A stretch of 56,119 nt of DNA from Actinomycetes bacterium (GTDB taxonomy: Bacteria; Actinomycetota; Acidimicrobiia; Acidimicrobiales; SZUA-35): NCBI GenBank assembly GCA_024280015.1, contig JAJRQY010000066.1, forward strand, positions 1 to 56,119, given 5' to 3'. Position 1 is the stretch's first letter. Every line of letters starts with the position of its first letter. Positions 48,504-56,119 of this stretch are shown one piece after another. The position numbers were made by a program, and so were the translations under genes. The notes below the pieces were generated by a model. It was not told where the DNA came from, made no database searches, and worked only from the letters and a program-made list of their open reading frames with translations.

Positions 48504-50254
48504 TTCCAGAACAGTTACGACGCCGGTGTCACCGTCAATCTCAATCAAGGCGCCGTCTGGGATGCATTTGGTTGCGTCGGTGGCCGAGACGATGCAAGGG
48601 ATGCCAAGCTCACGGCTGACGATGATGGCGTGAGACAGCGGGGCTCCGACATCAACAACAACCGCTCCAGCCGGGACAAACAGGGGTGTCCATGAGGGAT
48701 CGGTGATTGGCGCAATCAAGATGTCGCCGGGCTCTAAGGCTGTCGGGTCATGCGAATCGGTTACGACTCGTGCAATTCCACGCGCTTGACCGGTGCAGCC
48801 TGGAATTCCCTGCAGGGTCTCACCCGGCTTGAGCTTGGTGATCGTCGTGGCGTCACGCCGCGGGTATTCAGCAAGCGGCCCCGGCTGACCCACGAAGAGG
48901 AAGGGTTCCTGCAGTTGGGCGATCTGATCGAAGTGTTCGAGTCGCTCAGACGCCAGTGCGTGGAAGCCTGCCGGGTCACGGCCGAAGCGGTCCATCTCAT
49001 CTCGTCGCAGCATGCTGAGCGACTCAACCGAGGGTAGGTTGCCTGCGGCGACAGCACGTCGGCCATATTCACGAAATGCCATCCTGGTTTCGTGGATGAG
49101 CTTGATGCAGTTGGTCTTTGTTCGTTCCCTTCCTGGCATGAAGACGGTGGCGGCATGCAAGGCTGCCACAAACTGTCCCTGGGTCTCGGGGTCACTGGCC
49201 AATGCTTCGGCGATGCCCGCGCCAAGGGCCTCTCGTTCGGCTGCCCGCTGCGCGTTCGCGGCTTTTGGGGCAGCGTCATCATCGGCCAGTCGCATCCGAT
49301 CAATGGCGACCAGGGCAAGATCAGGATCGGTTTCCCACGTTGGGCAGCGGGTTTCCCATTCGTTTGGGCCACGGCATCCGTACTTGAACAGGAAGTCTTC
49401 GAATTGCTGGACGAAGTCGGCCACCTTGCTATCGGTGGCGGCCGCAGCACGCAGCCTCGAATCCAGTCCCGAGATGCCACGATCGAAAACCGTTGTGAGC
49501 GCAGCCGATTCACGCACCACGCGACCAAGGTCCCACATCAGCATCGAGGGCTTTGCTGACTCAACATCACCGACACCGCCAATCAGCTTCAACACCGATT
49601 CGGGTTGCCCGACTGCGTTGCAGACGGCAGTGATAATACCAATCGGCATGGTGGCTAGGAACGAAATGTAGATGTGCTGAGCGAAGAGGTCTTCATAGTG
49701 TGCGTCAACGTTTGACCAAGCGAAATCGATGACTTCCTGATCAGACATGGTCGAATAGTCGGGCCGGGCAGCTCGAAGCCCATTCACCATCTGTTCTTCT
49801 GCCGCGACCTCTGGCAGGTCGGGTGTGGTGAGGACCCAACCAAAGGTCTCACCGATTTTGGCTGTGAGATCGGGTCGGTCATCGCCAGGCTTCACCACAA
49901 ACTCCGGAACGCCCGGGGCATCGCCGAAGAAGGAATCATCGATGTCCTTGGAGGACATCCCCGGGGCACGATGACCAAGCATGCGAAGCGCAGAAGCGTT
50001 CAGGTAGGCGTAGCCGCCGGTTACTCCTAGGAACATGCACTCATCAGCAGGAAACTCCTCCAGCTCCATCACCCCAATGCGGGCGTAGGCGCGTCGGAAT
50101 CCCATCTCGGCACCAGCCGGACCAGACTCGGATTGGAAGGCGAAAGAGAAGGACGAGGGTGCAACCGGATCGGGAAAACCTCACCAACGTTGGCTCGGGT
50201 ATAGAACGGATACCGCTCACTCAGATCTGTTTCGACAATCCATGGCTTGACCAT
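48492..50254 (-). CDS. PEP-utilising swivel-domain protein, 5' part frameshifted
   Basis: The main frame (48492-50105, 537 aa) ends with the phosphohistidine swivel domain VVDVGAPLSHAIIVSRELGI and a preceding helical region. The N-terminus continues in another frame from ATG 50254 (AGGGGGG ribosome site): WIVETDLSERYPFYTRANVG then EVFP, and after restoring one base in the GGG run at 50172-50174 the sequence reads DPVAPSSFSFAF and joins GFRRAYARIG. The full product would be about 587 aa, without an ATP-grasp PEP-synthase domain. Either a sequencing error or a recent inactivation; translation could still start at 50105. Substrate unknown. Confidence 0.8.
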
Positions 50255-50431
50255 TGAACCCCCCTGGTTCACCAGCGCTGATACGCCAGATATTGCCAGC
50301 CACGTTCGCGCCTCGCAGCTCAGGACGCAAGTGGGCCACCGAGAACTTGCTTGTGATCGGCATCAGAAGATGCTGAATTTGTTTCGATTTTGGTTCGAGC
50401 CCCACCCGACTCCGTACCTGCCTCGCTGGGC

Positions 50432-51334
50432 CTAGCGGACAATCTCAATTGGGGTGCCCGGGCCAACAAGGTGGGCCAACTGGGTGACCATGTCATTGTC
50501 CAGACGAATACAGCCCAGCGATACCGCGTTGCCCAAACTCCAAGGATCATTGGTCCCGTGAATGGCAACGACCGCATCACCACCATTGATCTGGTCAATG
50601 GTTTCTGAATAGGAGGAGAGCGCCAGCACCCAGGGTCCATAGACCGACTCGGGATTCCATTCGAAGATGTCACGAATGTAGAACGACCCAAGCGGAGTCG
50701 GGGCTGATTCGCGACCGACCGCTCCAGTTGTGTCAAGGACGACCTTGCCGTTTTCCCAGACAATGACGCTGCGGTCCGAGATGTCCACCTGAACCCGGTG
50801 GTTGATGCCAGACACTTTTACTGCAGAACGTTGAATCCAACCCGTTGTCCCATTGGGCCGAACCGGGACCTGCACTTGCAACCAGTCCCCAGCCTGACCA
50901 ACAACAAGGAAGTGACGCAACCCACCGAACTCGGTTGGCACTGTGAGGTTCCACCCAACCTCGCCACCGGCCGAGTCATAGATTTCAACCACTCCATCTT
51001 CAATACGCGCGGTCGCTAACGTCGACCCCATGACCAGGGCTGGCCCAGTCTCGGTCTGTTGAGGAGGGTCGATCTGTTGAGAAGCGCCGAGGAGAGCCGG
51101 CACGGGCGACACCAGAGCCGACTCGGTGAATCGGGGGGAGTCCGTGTTGGCCGCAAGTTCACCGTTGAGTCCAGCATCCAGTAGAGGTAACCGGGAGGTT
51201 TCAGCCACACTCGTGGTTGCAGAGGTCGCTTCGGTTCGTGCTCCGATCACGGTGCCGGTAACACCGAAGGCTACGGACATGGCCATGAGGACGCGCAGCG
51301 CTCCGAGCGCGCCGGGGGCCTGGGGAACCCTCAT
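50432..51334 (-). CDS. L,D-transpeptidase (YkuD), secreted
   Basis: From ATG 51334 (TTG 51364 also possible) the protein is 300 aa with a hydrophobic signal-like stretch (about 10-30), a Thr/Pro-rich linker, an SH3-like region (about 120-180) and a C-terminal YkuD domain ending in VAIHGTNDPWSLG plus VSLGCIRL, which holds the catalytic His and Cys. It makes 3-3 crosslinks in peptidoglycan or attaches proteins to it. The gene is divergent from the class V aminotransferase gene. Confidence 0.9.
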   Translation of the reverse strand: MRVPQAPGALGALRVLMAMSVAFGVTGTVIGARTEATSATTSVAETSRLPLLDAGLNGELAANTDSPRFTESALVSPVPALLGASQQIDPPQQTETGPALVMGSTLATARIEDGVVEIYDSAGGEVGWNLTVPTEFGGLRHFLVVGQAGDWLQVQVPVRPNGTTGWIQRSAVKVSGINHRVQVDISDRSVIVWENGKVVLDTTGAVGRESAPTPLGSFYIRDIFEWNPESVYGPWVLALSSYSETIDQINGGDAVVAIHGTNDPWSLGNAVSLGCIRLDNDMVTQLAHLVGPGTPIEIVR

Positions 51335-51483
51335 CTCCACAACCCTGCTGCTCCTTGCCACCAACCAACCCGCAAAACAAACTCCATTGCTCCGTGTCCC
51401 ACTCTGGCCGAAGTCGCGTCTATGGCCACCATCGCTGAGTCAGATTGCCTCCCAACAAGAGGCGGTTGTGTAGGATCGCCGCC

Positions 51484-52584
51484 ATGCCAACCACCGCTGG
51501 ATCAACCCCTCCCCTGTCCGATCGAATCCTGATGGGCCCCGGGCCGTGCAATCCTTACCCCGAGGCGGTGGCTGCTCTTGGTCGGCCGATGCTTGGCCAC
51601 CTGGATCCAGACTTCCTGGCCATCTTGGATGAAACCAATGACCGCTTACGTCAGGTGTGGCAGACAAAGAATCGCCTGACCTTCCCCGTCAGCGCTACGG
51701 GCTCGGCCGGTATGGAGATCTGCTTAGTCAATGTCATCGAACCGGGCGACCCGGTAGTCATCGGGGTCAATGGTGTCTTCGGCGGACGCATGGTTGATGT
51801 TGCTGAGCGTTGCGGGGCTGAGGTCATTCCGGTTGAGGCCGAATGGGGACAGCCAATTGATCCAAGCCAACTTCTGGAAGCACACCCCAACCCCAAACTG
51901 ATCGGTGTGGTTCACGCCGAAACCTCGACCGGAGCCCGGACCGACCTGGCTGAGCTTGGAGCGAACAAGGGTGACGCCCTGCTGCTGGCCGACTGTGTCA
52001 CCTCCCTGGGAGGCATCCCGGTCGAGATCGACAACTGGGGTGTGGACTTGGCGTACTCCGGCACGCAAAAATGTCTCGGTGTTGCCCCGGGACTAGCGCC
52101 AGTCACAGTCTCTGACCGAGCTCGCAGCTTTATCGTTGAGCGTCCACGAAGCTGGTACCTGGACCTCAATCTGATCTCCAACTATGTGGATGGTGAGGGG
52201 GCACGCGCCTATCACCACACGGCTCCAATCTCCATGATCTTTAGCCTCCACGCTGGCTTAGGTGCCCTCTTGGATGAGGGGTTGGAAGCTGCCTGGGCTC
52301 GGCACGAAGCCTGTGGCCAGCGGCTCCGAGAAGGACTGGTCGAATTGGGATTCACCCTTTTCGCCGCTGAGGATCACCGACTTCCTCAACTCACGACCGT
52401 CGAAGTACCGGATGGGGTCGACGAGGCAGCCATTCGCTCGTCCCTGCTGCGCGACTATGGCATCGAGATTGGTGGCGGCCTTGGGGCATATGCAGGCAAG
52501 GTATGGCGAATTGGTTGCATGGGCCATACGGCGCGGCTCCGCAACGTCGAGCTACTCCTGGCCGCGCTCAAGAATCTGCTCTAG
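51484..52584 (+). CDS. Class V aminotransferase (alanine/serine-glyoxylate aminotransferase type)
   Basis: From ATG 51484 the protein is 366 aa. It begins with [20 protein letters not shown], and has [15 protein letters not shown] and the PLP-binding lysine in [12 protein letters not shown]. Class V members convert glyoxylate and an amino acid into glycine and a keto acid. TAGGAT lies 7 nt before the ATG, matching the leaderless pattern. A 13-bp tandem repeat starts at the stop codon. Confidence 0.92.
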   Translation: MPTTAGSTPPLSDRILMGPGPCNPYPEAVAALGRPMLGHLDPDFLAILDETNDRLRQVWQTKNRLTFPVSATGSAGMEICLVNVIEPGDPVVIGVNGVFGGRMVDVAERCGAEVIPVEAEWGQPIDPSQLLEAHPNPKLIGVVHAETSTGARTDLAELGANKGDALLLADCVTSLGGIPVEIDNWGVDLAYSGTQKCLGVAPGLAPVTVSDRARSFIVERPRSWYLDLNLISNYVDGEGARAYHHTAPISMIFSLHAGLGALLDEGLEAAWARHEACGQRLREGLVELGFTLFAAEDHRLPQLTTVEVPDGVDEAAIRSSLLRDYGIEIGGGLGAYAGKVWRIGCMGHTARLRNVELLLAALKNLL

Positions 52585-52607
52585 GCAGCACAGTTAGGCA
52601 GCACAGC
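52582..52607. repeat. 13-bp tandem repeat starting at the aminotransferase stop codon
   Basis: TAGGCAGCACAGT (52582-52594) and TAGGCAGCACAGC (52595-52607) follow each other, the first TAG being the stop codon. The second unit ends on the convergent gene's stop region, so the whole intergenic gap is repeat. Confidence 0.8.
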
Positions 52608-53332
52608 TAGACCGCGCAGGCCGCAGCCATGGCCTTTGTTCCTGCTATGAACGCCGACTCGCCGGCCTCGTCCAGCACCGAGTAGCAGCATTCGAGGACG
52701 GCATCGGTGCGTTCTTCGGCGATGACCATCTTGGCCTCGGTGTCATCGCTGACGGTGACGTCTTTCCAGCCGAACATCTCGACCATTTCTGGCCGCTTGT
52801 ACGCATGGGCTTCCCGAGGAACAATTCCGGCCGAGCGGACCGCTGCCAGGTGGGCACTGCCCCGCAGCTCACGCAGCACAACCGCCAGCTGGTAGGCGCG
52901 ACCGGGCAGGTCATCAACCAGGGGCATGCTGGCTGCTCCAGCAAAGAGAGGCAAGCCGTCACGATCAGCAGCATTGATGACTGCTTCGGCTGCGGCGCAG
53001 TATTCAGCGAGTCCTGTGACATCGCCAAACTTGACTCGGCCATGTTCGGCGGCGCATTCCCAATACAGCGCGGCAGCCTCGCTAGCGGACAAGGTCTCGA
53101 TACCGCTGTCCCACATCTTGGTGATCATCTCCGGGTTGAAGTAGCCGAAGGAGCTCTGGGCAACCGCGGCATTCACGTCACCCATCACACCACCTCGCCC
53201 AAGCAGGTAGAGCCGCATTCCATCCAGTCCGGCATCGGTTCCTTTTGCCAGACTCTCGGGGGCGAAATAGAAGGAAGCACCGATATTGCCGGTGTCGGAT
53301 GCGGTGGCGGACATAACTTCGGAAGCAGACAT
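52607..53332 (-). CDS. SCO6745 family protein
   Basis: From ATG 53332 the protein is 241 aa, mostly helical, with ESLAKGTDAGLDGMRLYLLG and YFNPEMITKMWDSG near the start and MPLVDDLPGRAYQLAVVLRE in the middle, as in the SCO6745 family of actinobacteria. Function unknown. It is divergent from a methyltransferase gene across 61 bp. A longer start at 53377 lacks a signal. Confidence 0.8.
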   Translation of the reverse strand: MSASEVMSATASDTGNIGASFYFAPESLAKGTDAGLDGMRLYLLGRGGVMGDVNAAVAQSSFGYFNPEMITKMWDSGIETLSASEAAALYWECAAEHGRVKFGDVTGLAEYCAAAEAVINAADRDGLPLFAGAASMPLVDDLPGRAYQLAVVLRELRGSAHLAAVRSAGIVPREAHAYKRPEMVEMFGWKDVTVSDDTEAKMVIAEERTDAVLECCYSVLDEAGESAFIAGTKAMAAACAV

Positions 53333-53393
53333 GGCTGGAAGCTTGGCACCAACGATCACCCCCAGGCAATTCGACACTCTCTAGGATTGCTCA

Positions 53394-53984
53394 GTGACCG
53401 AACCAAGCGAGCAGTCTCGGTGGGATGCCAGGTATGAAAAGGCCGAGAGCCTGGGCAACGTCAACGCGCTCTTGATCGAGTCTTTGGAGTTGTTGCCGTC
53501 CTCTGGCCTGGCCCTCGATATTGCCGGAGGGTCCGGAGCCGACGCCTTGTTCCTCGCTGGCCACGGTCTAGAAACAACCTTGCTTGACCTGTCTCCGCGG
53601 GCTTTGGCAATGGCTCAGGCCGCATCGGTCAAGGCTGGCCTTGCCCTTCGGACCATGGCTGTCAATACTGAGGTAGATCCCCTCCCCGACGGACCTTGGG
53701 ATCTGATCCATATCGGTCACTACCTCCACCGGCCGACCATTGCTGCGGCTATTTCCCAGCTACGCCAAGGCGGTCTGCTGGTCATTGCCATTGCCACCAT
53801 GGTCAACCTGGAACGCCGAGCGCGCCCATCGGCTCGCTTCCTCCTCAAGCCCGGCGAGCTACGGGGTCTTGTCGGTGGCCGACAGGTCAATGGGTTGGAG
53901 GTTGGTGGTTTGGAAATCCTTCGTTCTGATGAGGACTGGCGCGCCAACGGTATTCACGAAGCCTGGCTGGTCGCCCGCCGCTAG
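53394..53984 (+). CDS. Class I SAM-dependent methyltransferase
   Basis: The 196-aa protein has WDARYEKAESLGNVNALLIE at the start and SAM motif I as ALDIAGGSGADALFLA, with D in LLDLSPRAL (motif II) and LIHIGHYLHRPTI (motif IV). Proteins of this pattern are related to TehB-like methyltransferases. TAGGAT lies 6 nt before the GTG, giving a leaderless start. The target is unknown. Confidence 0.9.
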   Translation: MTEPSEQSRWDARYEKAESLGNVNALLIESLELLPSSGLALDIAGGSGADALFLAGHGLETTLLDLSPRALAMAQAASVKAGLALRTMAVNTEVDPLPDGPWDLIHIGHYLHRPTIAAAISQLRQGGLLVIAIATMVNLERRARPSARFLLKPGELRGLVGGRQVNGLEVGGLEILRSDEDWRANGIHEAWLVARR

Positions 53985-53995
53985 ACGCTGGCCTG

Positions 53996-55768
53996 CTACA
54001 GGGTCGTGACCGAGATTGGGTCTGACCAGGTTTGTTGGCCGACATAGCGAACCCGATACACATACGTTGTTGCTGAACCCACGGTCCGGTCGGTGTACCA
54101 ACGGTCACCGTCGGTTCCGATGATGACGCCGTCTCGTTCGATCTCGATCTCCGCATTGCCGGTCCAGTTGAGTACCACCCGTTCACGGGTGACCCGGGTG
54201 GCTCGAAGGCCCGTTGGTGGATCGACCTCACCAACAACCTCGGTGCAGACCACGGCTTCACCTAGGCGATTGGGGCCGACTCGGGATTCGACGGTGTAAA
54301 CCAGAGAGGCCTGCCGGTCACTGTCGGCAAAGGTGGAAGTATTGCCGTCAGCTCGTCCTCGCCAGTACGTGGTTCCCCCATCAACTGCTCGGCGAATCAC
54401 GAAGGCATCGGGTGCGGCTAGGTTCGTCCAATCAACCACAGCATCGACGCCATTTCGGGTCACCGTACATGCTGTTACTTCGGCGTCGGGTCCGGCGGTT
54501 TGGGAGAAGCGGGCAATGCCGGTGAGCTTGCGTCCACCGCCTTGGGTGAACTGTCCGGCAATCCAGAGGCGCCCGTTCTGGTCTTCTTCAATGGCCCAGG
54601 CTCCAGCCGCTCCCCGCAGATCAAAGGTGAGGGGAATCAGTTCTCCGGTCACCTTGTCCAGGCCAAAGACTGCGTTCACATCAATGGCATTGGCCGTTGG
54701 TTCGAAGGGATTGTGGGGTGGGGTTGTTGTGAATGCTTGCTTCCAACAATGGCAACCAATCCACAGGGTCGTGCTTCCTTCATGAATAACTTGGTGGTCT
54801 CCGTTGTTGGTATAGATCACGTCGCCTTGACGAGCGAAGCCGTTGTCATCAACGGTGATGGTGAAGTTCTCCTTGCCGCCGTAGCGAACAAGACCGTTGC
54901 TCAGGGTGATGTCATAGAGGAACACGATTGGGCGATCGTCATAAGCCACATTGGGATGGGCCATGAGCGTGCTGCCATCGACCGGGCTAAGAACCGCAAG
55001 GGAATCGGTGTCTGGGTCACCATTCATCGATCCGAATAGCCCTCCGACATAGACGCGTCCATTGATCGAATCAACTTCAATGTCGCGAATCCGTTCTTGC
55101 ATCACGCCTTGGTAAAGAACCGGTTCAACCGTTGGCAGCCAGGCCGGGTCGATCTGTCCGGTGCTCGCGTCGAGCTTGGCCAGGTTGTCCAGGGCCAGTC
55201 CTTGACCGCGCACGAAACGTCCGCCAGCGTAGATGTCGCCTCCCGAAGCGGTGACAGTGAAGACCGCGGCGTGACCCCACGAGTGGTCAAGCCCAGCATC
55301 AAAGCCAGCTACCCGAGCGCCCGAGGTTGGGTTGATGAGGGCGACGCCTCCAGCAAACTCACCACCGACAACGAGGTTGCCCTGGCTAGTGACATCCAAC
55401 GAGTAGATGGGGCCACTGATGGTGGAAGCGAAACTAGGAATCCATTCGCCGGTTTCGAGATCGAAGGCGGCAAGAAAGGAGCGATCGTGTTGTGTGCCGT
55501 CGGGAGCAACCACCTTGGTGAAGTCTCCACCGACATACATGACACCGTTGATTTCTTGCAGGTCCCACACCAAGGTCAGGTAGGTACCCGTGTGTCGGGC
55601 TAGCCCGGAACGAACGTCAACGTCCCAGATCCGGTCAGGGATTGTCGACAGCCGGGACGGGTCTTGGATCGGTGCTGCGTTGGCTGGGGAAGGGACGGTG
55701 GCCGCGCTCAACCCAAAGAGTAAGAGGCCAATCAGGCTAGACAAACACTTCGTACGTACTCGCTTCAT
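53996..55768 (-). CDS. Secreted propeller-like protein with C-terminal FN3-like domain
   Basis: From ATG 55768 (GGAG 8 nt upstream) the protein is 590 aa with a signal peptide (about 1-31), repeated VYVGGDFTKV / IYAGGRFVRG / VYVGGLFGSM blocks, LWIGCHCWKQAF near residue 335, then a polar linker and FN3-like C-terminus (PPTGLRATRVTRERVVLNWT). It shares overall layout and the GCHCW motif with the 28.9-kb protein but has fewer FN3 repeats. Probably released to or held at the cell surface. Function unknown. Confidence 0.85.
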   Translation of the reverse strand: MKRVRTKCLSSLIGLLLFGLSAATVPSPANAAPIQDPSRLSTIPDRIWDVDVRSGLARHTGTYLTLVWDLQEINGVMYVGGDFTKVVAPDGTQHDRSFLAAFDLETGEWIPSFASTISGPIYSLDVTSQGNLVVGGEFAGGVALINPTSGARVAGFDAGLDHSWGHAAVFTVTASGGDIYAGGRFVRGQGLALDNLAKLDASTGQIDPAWLPTVEPVLYQGVMQERIRDIEVDSINGRVYVGGLFGSMNGDPDTDSLAVLSPVDGSTLMAHPNVAYDDRPIVFLYDITLSNGLVRYGGKENFTITVDDNGFARQGDVIYTNNGDHQVIHEGSTTLWIGCHCWKQAFTTTPPHNPFEPTANAIDVNAVFGLDKVTGELIPLTFDLRGAAGAWAIEEDQNGRLWIAGQFTQGGGRKLTGIARFSQTAGPDAEVTACTVTRNGVDAVVDWTNLAAPDAFVIRRAVDGGTTYWRGRADGNTSTFADSDRQASLVYTVESRVGPNRLGEAVVCTEVVGEVDPPTGLRATRVTRERVVLNWTGNAEIEIERDGVIIGTDGDRWYTDRTVGSATTYVYRVRYVGQQTWSDPISVTTL

Positions 55769-55918
55769 TGCTTTGGACTCCATCATCGCTGGACCAGGCA
55801 CGCCCGGTACTCAGGTGCCTGGTGTTTCCACCCCGCCAAGCTCGCCCAAGACGTTGAGCGCTGCCATGGTGATGGTGCCCAGCTTCTAGGTCGTCTGGCT
55901 CATGTGGGGCAGTTCGGG

Positions 55919-56119
55919 TTAGTCCGGAGGGAGCAAGAGGGCCAGTTGTCGAGTCCGCGCAACCAGGTTCCCCTCGCTGTCCCAAAGCTCACCGTCTTCG
56001 ATCAGCATTCCGCCCGTTAGGTCACTGGTCCGCAGTCTGACGCGAATCCAGCCGGGCTTGGGCCGCCGTCGAACTTGAACGGTCAGTTCAATCGTCGGTA
56101 CCCAGCCGACACGACCAAG
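55919..56119 (-). CDS. Thioesterase family protein, C-terminal part only
   Basis: A 66-codon open frame enters from the window edge and ends at TAA 55919-55921. It reads GRVGWVPTIELTVQVRRRPK, then GGMLIEDGELWDSEGNLVAR and RQLALLLPP, which matches the last strands of the hotdog-type acyl-CoA thioesterase family. The N-terminus lies outside the window. Confidence 0.75.
   Translation of the reverse strand, partial: LGRVGWVPTIELTVQVRRRPKPGWIRVRLRTSDLTGGMLIEDGELWDSEGNLVARTRQLALLLPPD

Noticed and set aside
1-56119. CRISPR arrays, tRNA and rRNA genes, prophage or insertion-sequence genes
   Set aside because: No regularly spaced direct repeats of 24-40 bp, no tRNA-like cloverleaf, and no transposase or integrase frame was found by reading.

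Overview
The window comes from a chromosome of moderately high GC, most likely an actinobacterium of the Acidimicrobiia type. The clues are an N-terminal fragment of an HNH endonuclease of the DUF222/13E12 class behind a LexA box of the actinobacterial form, two HisKA_3 histidine kinase/NarL regulator pairs, PspC-domain sensors, trehalose-6-phosphate synthase, a SCO6745-family protein, secreted propeller/FN3 proteins, and many genes whose start codon lies only 6-7 nt after a TAnnnT -10 box (leaderless). No rRNA, tRNA, CRISPR array or recognisable insertion sequence was seen.

Layout. 1-2.9 kb: partial HNH gene with an SOS promoter, a TetR repressor divergent from an SRPBCC protein across a perfect 18-bp palindrome, and a half-length MMPL transporter fused to a DUF4214 tail. 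3-9 kb: a kinase/regulator pair, an ECF sigma factor coupled to a membrane protein, a membrane acyltransferase and a DUF4386 protein. 9.1-13.2 kb: a same-strand stress/toxin island (VapBC-like, Fic, an orphan ORF, HipBA), with clear inverted-repeat operators at vapB and hipB. 13.2-25.8 kb: a long minus-strand locus of a secreted membrane-anchored protein, an ABC-2 exporter pair, a coiled-coil/Gly-Gln-Glu-rich membrane protein, MoxR ATPase, DUF58 and a 1561-aa protein with three vWA domains. This is the best candidate for a poorly described multi-protein system.

25.8-36.6 kb: lipid acyltransferase, HAD phosphatase, thiolase-like protein, secreted propeller/FN3 protein, two tiny overlapping genes, an internally deleted GNAT acetyltransferase, OtsA, a zinc dehydrogenase lacking its catalytic cysteine, AroA and two small proteins. 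36.6-39.6 kb: an orphan MalK/UgpC-type ATPase behind a LacI-type operator, a 0.4-kb non-coding gap with a strong hairpin, a small coiled-coil membrane protein and NudC. 39.7-47.6 kb: an envelope-stress block of FtsX/ATPase exporter, NarL regulator, PspC-kinase and a divergent PspC/LiaF-like protein. 47.7-56.1 kb: an unknown protein with a possible nuclease-like core, a frameshifted PEP-utilising swivel-domain protein, L,D-transpeptidase, class V aminotransferase, SCO6745-family protein, methyltransferase, a second secreted propeller protein and a thioesterase C-terminus.

Cross-cutting signals are the leaderless promoters, short 11-17 bp tandem repeats sitting on gene borders at five loci, two copies of a REP-like palindrome 22 kb apart, and three genes showing decay or chimerism (MMPL-DUF4214 with an in-frame amber codon, GNAT deletion, PEP-enzyme frameshift).
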